Source: Bifidobacterium sp. (GTDB lineage Bacteria > Actinomycetota > Actinomycetes > Actinomycetales > Bifidobacteriaceae). Taken from it: DNA of 8,012 nucleotides. Location: the NCBI GenBank assembly GCA_022739095.1, contig JAIJEI010000086.1:1-8012 (forward strand), written 5' to 3'. Position numbers and translations under genes: made by a program. Shown one piece after another: positions 5,263-8,012 of the stretch; the stretch's first letter is position 1, and each line of letters begins with the position of its first letter. A model generated the notes under the pieces. The model was not told the DNA's origin. It did no database searches and saw only the letters and a program-made list of their open reading frames with translations.

Positions 5263-6486
5263 CTAACGCATAGAGGAAAGAATGGATTTCAGTGATTTGG
5301 ACAGCACGGCGGCGCATGACACGGCAAGGGCCACGGCGATGACCGCGCATCCGAGCAGCAGGATGAGTATCGTCTGCTCAGGCGGCAGGGCCTCCACGTG
5401 CAACGATTCCAACGGCGCGACGCCCGAATCGCGCAACAGTCGGGAAGACACGTATCCCGACAGCATGGTGCCGGTGCCCAGCGAACACAGGGCGGCGACC
5501 GCCGCCATGAGTCCGGTTTCGATGGCGAGTTGTGCGACGATCTGCATCTTGCCGATGCCGAGGGCCAGAAGCGTGCCTATCTCATGGATGCGTGAGCGAA
5601 TCCAGAAGACCAGCGCCATCGCCAGCACCAGTACGTCCGCGAGGCAGACGGACAGCAGCACTATGCGCACCAGATCACGCACCGTCTGCACGGATTGCAG
5701 GACGCCGGAGAGCCGGGCCGCATCGTCGGTGACGTCGTACTTACCGCCGGCCATGGTCTTGGCCCATCCAACAGCCACGGACAGGTCCTGCGTATTATCC
5801 GACAGGCATCGGATCATGCCGATCCGGTCGTTTCCGGTCAGAGCGGAAGCCACCCGCCTGCCCGAATAGATGAGGTTCTCGGACGTGTCCGAGGACAGGG
5901 GGCTTTGGGCCTGCACACGTTGCCGGAGAAGATCCCGGCCACACGCACCGTGGCGTTGCGCCCCTCCTGCCGGAGACGGAATGTCGAGCCGACCGACAGG
6001 CCGTTCTGCAGCGCGAAGTCGCGGTGGACCAGCACGTCGTCGCCGTCGCCCGAGATATGACGGCCCTGCTCTAGGCGGTACAGGCCGCTCTGGAATTCCT
6101 CGGACAATGAGGAATCGGTGGTGCCCAGCACGCTGACCTGCATGGCCAGATCGGAGTCCAATCGGGGGCCCTGCCGGGGCATGATCGGGCGCACCATCCA
6201 CCTGCGTCAAGGTCTTCGTCGCATAGGCGGTCTTCGTCACACCGGGGATACGCGAGAACCGGCTCGCCTCCTCGGCGCTGATGGGATTCTCGCCGGCGCT
6301 GACGGTAAACCCTATGCCCATGCCCGCGCCGATGCCGTCGGACATGGTACGCAGGGCCGTCGAGACTCCGACCTGCGCCACCAGGCTCGTGAAGACCATC
6401 AGCATCAGCAGACCGATGATGCCGCTGCGTACCGGCTTGCGTACAATCGCCAACGTGGCACACTTCCACACATTCATGCTCATCAT
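5263..6486 (-). CDS. MacB/FtsX-type ABC permease 1 with two compensating frameshifts
   Basis: The open frame of 407 codons starts at ATG 6486, with GGAG (6495-6492) five bases upstream, and overlaps the stop of permease 2 as TGATG. It has the four-helix FtsX/MacB plan: helix 1 (about residues 23-45), an extracytoplasmic domain, then helices 2-4 in the C-terminal third, with the conserved RSRIHEIGTLLALGIGK loop after helix 2. Between about 6197 and 5915 the reading frame is wrong: residues 98-191 are Arg/Pro/Gly-rich, while another frame encodes the expected domain, including SVLGTTDSSLSEEF, YRLEQGRHIS and VRVAGIFSGN. That text parallels permease 2 (NVIGTNDSSKLNVF, GMAEGRHLK, TIVGIFKGD). A one-base gain near 6197 and a one-base loss or two-base gain near 5914-5918 explain it. 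The protein as read probably cannot fold normally. Confidence 0.82.
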   Translation of the reverse strand: MMSMNVWKCATLAIVRKPVRSGIIGLLMLMVFTSLVAQVGVSTALRTMSDGIGAGMGIGFTVSAGENPISAEEASRFSRIPGVTKTAYATKTLTQVDGAPDHAPAGPPIGLRSGHAGQRAGHHRFLIVRGIPERPVPPRAGPSYLGRRRRRAGPPRLRAAERPVGRLDIPSPAGGAQRHGACGRDLLRQRVQAQSPLSSDTSENLIYSGRRVASALTGNDRIGMIRCLSDNTQDLSVAVGWAKTMAGGKYDVTDDAARLSGVLQSVQTVRDLVRIVLLSVCLADVLVLAMALVFWIRSRIHEIGTLLALGIGKMQIVAQLAIETGLMAAVAALCSLGTGTMLSGYVSSRLLRDSGVAPLESLHVEALPPEQTILILLLGCAVIAVALAVSCAAVLSKSLKSILSSMR

Positions 6487-7852
6487 CAAATCTCCGACAG
6501 GTCTCGCGGCGATTTGCGCAGCATCGTCATGCACGTCACCGCGACGCACACCAGCATCACCGCCAACAGGCCGAGCGCCACGTACAGCATGGCGGTCCCG
6601 TCGACCGACACCGTGAGCGAATCTAGGGTGCGCACCGACATGCTGGATTCAAGGTCGCCGCCGACCTCCTGCTCCATGCTGCTCAGCTCCTTCGTCGCGG
6701 AGGCGTTCACGGAATGGAGCGCCGTGGCGCCGAGCCATTGGGCCATTCCCTGCGCGCACAGCCAGTCGAGGGCGAGGGACGGCAAACCGATCAGCACCAT
6801 CTCGGTGAGGTATTGGGCGACCAAGGAGGGCTTGCCGACGCCAAGGGACACCAGTATGCCCATCTCCTGACGGCGGTCGTTCATCCACAACAACAGCATG
6901 AGACTGAGCACGAGCACGGCCGAGACGGTCACGCCGGTTAGGGCGCTGCGCATCATGGAGCGCACGCCGCGGGCGGCATGTAGCATGCTCGACGAATACT
7001 GGTCGTTGCGCGTGATCTGATAGTTGTTCCAATCCACCGGGAGTTTCTTCGCGGCGTCCATGGTCTTCTCCACGTCAACGCCCTTGGACGGCACGAAGGT
7101 GGCGTCCTGGTATATTTCCTTGCCATCCTTGTACTGGTACAGGTCGCGTGTGGTATCCAGATCGGTGTAGATGGTGTTGGCGGTGAGTTCCGCTCGGCTG
7201 GATATCTTTCTGGCGCTGTCGCCCTTGAATATGCCCACGATGGTGGTCTTGACGGTCGCCGTCGAATGTGATTCGTTGTCGGCGTCATAGGCGTTGGCCT
7301 TGAGCGTGAGCGTGTCTCCGATTTTGAGCCCGTTGGCTTTGGCGAGATCCTCATGGATCATCGACGTGTACTTGTCGGAGGCCTTCAGATGTCGTCCTTC
7401 GGCCATGCCGAGCGTGCGCGACGTGAACACGTTGAGTTTCGACGAATCATTCGTGCCTATGACGTTGGCGGCGTTGCCGAACTGCTGCTCCTTGGTCGCA
7501 TCGTAATCATCACCGCCGGGGACCTTCGCCACATTCGCCCCCACGAGATCGACGGTGGCGTTCTGACGGACCATATACGAATCGACCCCGGGCAGTTGGG
7601 CGATCCTGCGCACGTCGGCGGGACGCACCATGCCGCCTCCGCGAGGCGTGAGCAGCTGCCCTGCAGGTTGCTGGACAGCACGAATCCACTGACCGCTTCC
7701 TTCTCGATTCGTCCGGCGGCCTGTTGAGCTGCCCGAGAAACCGCGATCGTGGATAGCATGCTCACCGTTATGATGATCAGTATTATGAGGAGCACTATAG
7801 TTCGCACTCGTTTTCTGAGCACATAGCGCACCGACCATGCAACGAACGTCAT
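6486..7852 (-). pseudogene. MacB/FtsX-type ABC permease 2, frameshifted near its 5' end
   Basis: First gene of the exporter operon. ATG 7852 follows AAGG (7861-7858) by five bases and opens with a basic segment and one long helix (residues 16-38, VRTIVLLIILIIITVSMLST). The frame is lost after residue 64 or 65, at the CCC run 7659-7661. From about 7658 a different frame carries the rest: an extracytoplasmic domain (with NVIGTNDSSKLNVF, GMAEGRHLK, TIVGIFKGD), helix 2 and the loop NDRRQEMGILVSLGVGK, helix 3, and helix 4 before the stop at 6486. Restoring one base, for example GGG to GGGG, would join the parts into about 455 residues, normal for the family. As written, the gene makes only a short membrane peptide. 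The substrate cannot be inferred; relatives export peptides, lipoproteins or drugs. A sequencing error in a G run would make it intact. Confidence 0.82.
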
Positions 7853-8012
7853 CAATACCTTCTGTGGGTCTTGGGCTTTTCGCCCAAAATGCGAAACATG
7901 CCGCGTTTCGCCGGTTAGTTAGCCGCGGCAATACATGATGCACCTCAAGATACGGGGAGATATACGCCTTGGGCGAAAAACGGAACAGCGGCGAATGTCG
8001 GTTATTCTGGAT
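7853..8012 (-). promoter_or_regulatory. Repeat-rich region upstream of the ABC exporter operon
   Basis: No gene is visible. The region holds TTGGGC/GCCCAA (7871-7876 and 7882-7887, 5-base loop) and GCGAAAC/GTTTCGC (7891-7897 and 7905-7911). In addition, an 11-base sequence reads TTTTCGCCCAA at 7877-7887 and its exact reverse complement TTGGGCGAAAA at 7969-7979. Such repeated arms could be binding sites for a regulator of the exporter, or part of its 5' leader. I could not place a convincing promoter here. Confidence 0.45.

Noticed and set aside
5914..6200. Programmed ribosomal frameshifting in permease 1
   Set aside because: No slippery heptamer or downstream pseudoknot is evident, and two opposite shifts would be needed; indels are simpler.

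Overview
The window looks like chromosomal DNA of a bifidobacterium, close to Bifidobacterium longum. Grounds: GC-rich coding sequence, strong AGGAGG-type ribosome binding sites, familiar bifidobacterial housekeeping proteins, and intergenic CTCCCCTC/GAGGGGAG palindromes of a kind I associate with these genomes. The species call rests on recognition, not on a search.

Positions 1-4065 are ordinary and intact. A tandem-domain universal stress protein (+) converges on an OsmC-family protein (-), with a pair of inverted palindromic repeat units between them. Diverging from osmC is thyA (thymidylate synthase, +), probably leaderless, followed by a dihydrofolate reductase gene (+). These two enzymes form the thymidylate/folate cycle: ThyA makes dTMP and dihydrofolate, and DHFR regenerates tetrahydrofolate. 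The 150-base gap between them holds two successive inverted repeats, one a perfect 16-bp stem. The DHFR has an acidic N-terminal extension of about 36 residues. A strong terminator separates it from a low-molecular-weight protein tyrosine phosphatase (+).

Positions 4066-4211 hold a second palindromic composite between the convergent ends of the phosphatase gene and an azlD-like gene (-).

Positions 4212-7852, all on the minus strand, are different: nearly every gene is damaged. azlD (branched-chain amino acid exporter subunit) lacks its 5' end and has no azlC beside it. Upstream of it is a three-gene MacB/FtsX-type ABC exporter, transcribed permease 2 - permease 1 - ATPase with tightly coupled junctions. 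Permease 2 has a one-base frameshift near 7659. Permease 1 has two mutually compensating frameshifts (about 6197 and 5915) that scramble some 94 residues of its extracytoplasmic domain. The ATPase has every catalytic motif but no ATG, GTG or TTG at its expected start, where an ATC lies behind a good ribosome binding site. The likeliest reading is an accessory transporter that replaced part of an azlCD locus and is now decaying; local sequencing error is the main alternative. Positions 7853-8012 are non-coding and hold several inverted repeats upstream of the exporter.

I found no tRNA, rRNA, CRISPR array, transposase or clear novel defence system. The items most worth following up are the damaged exporter, the thyA-dfr leader hairpins and the covarying palindromic repeat units.
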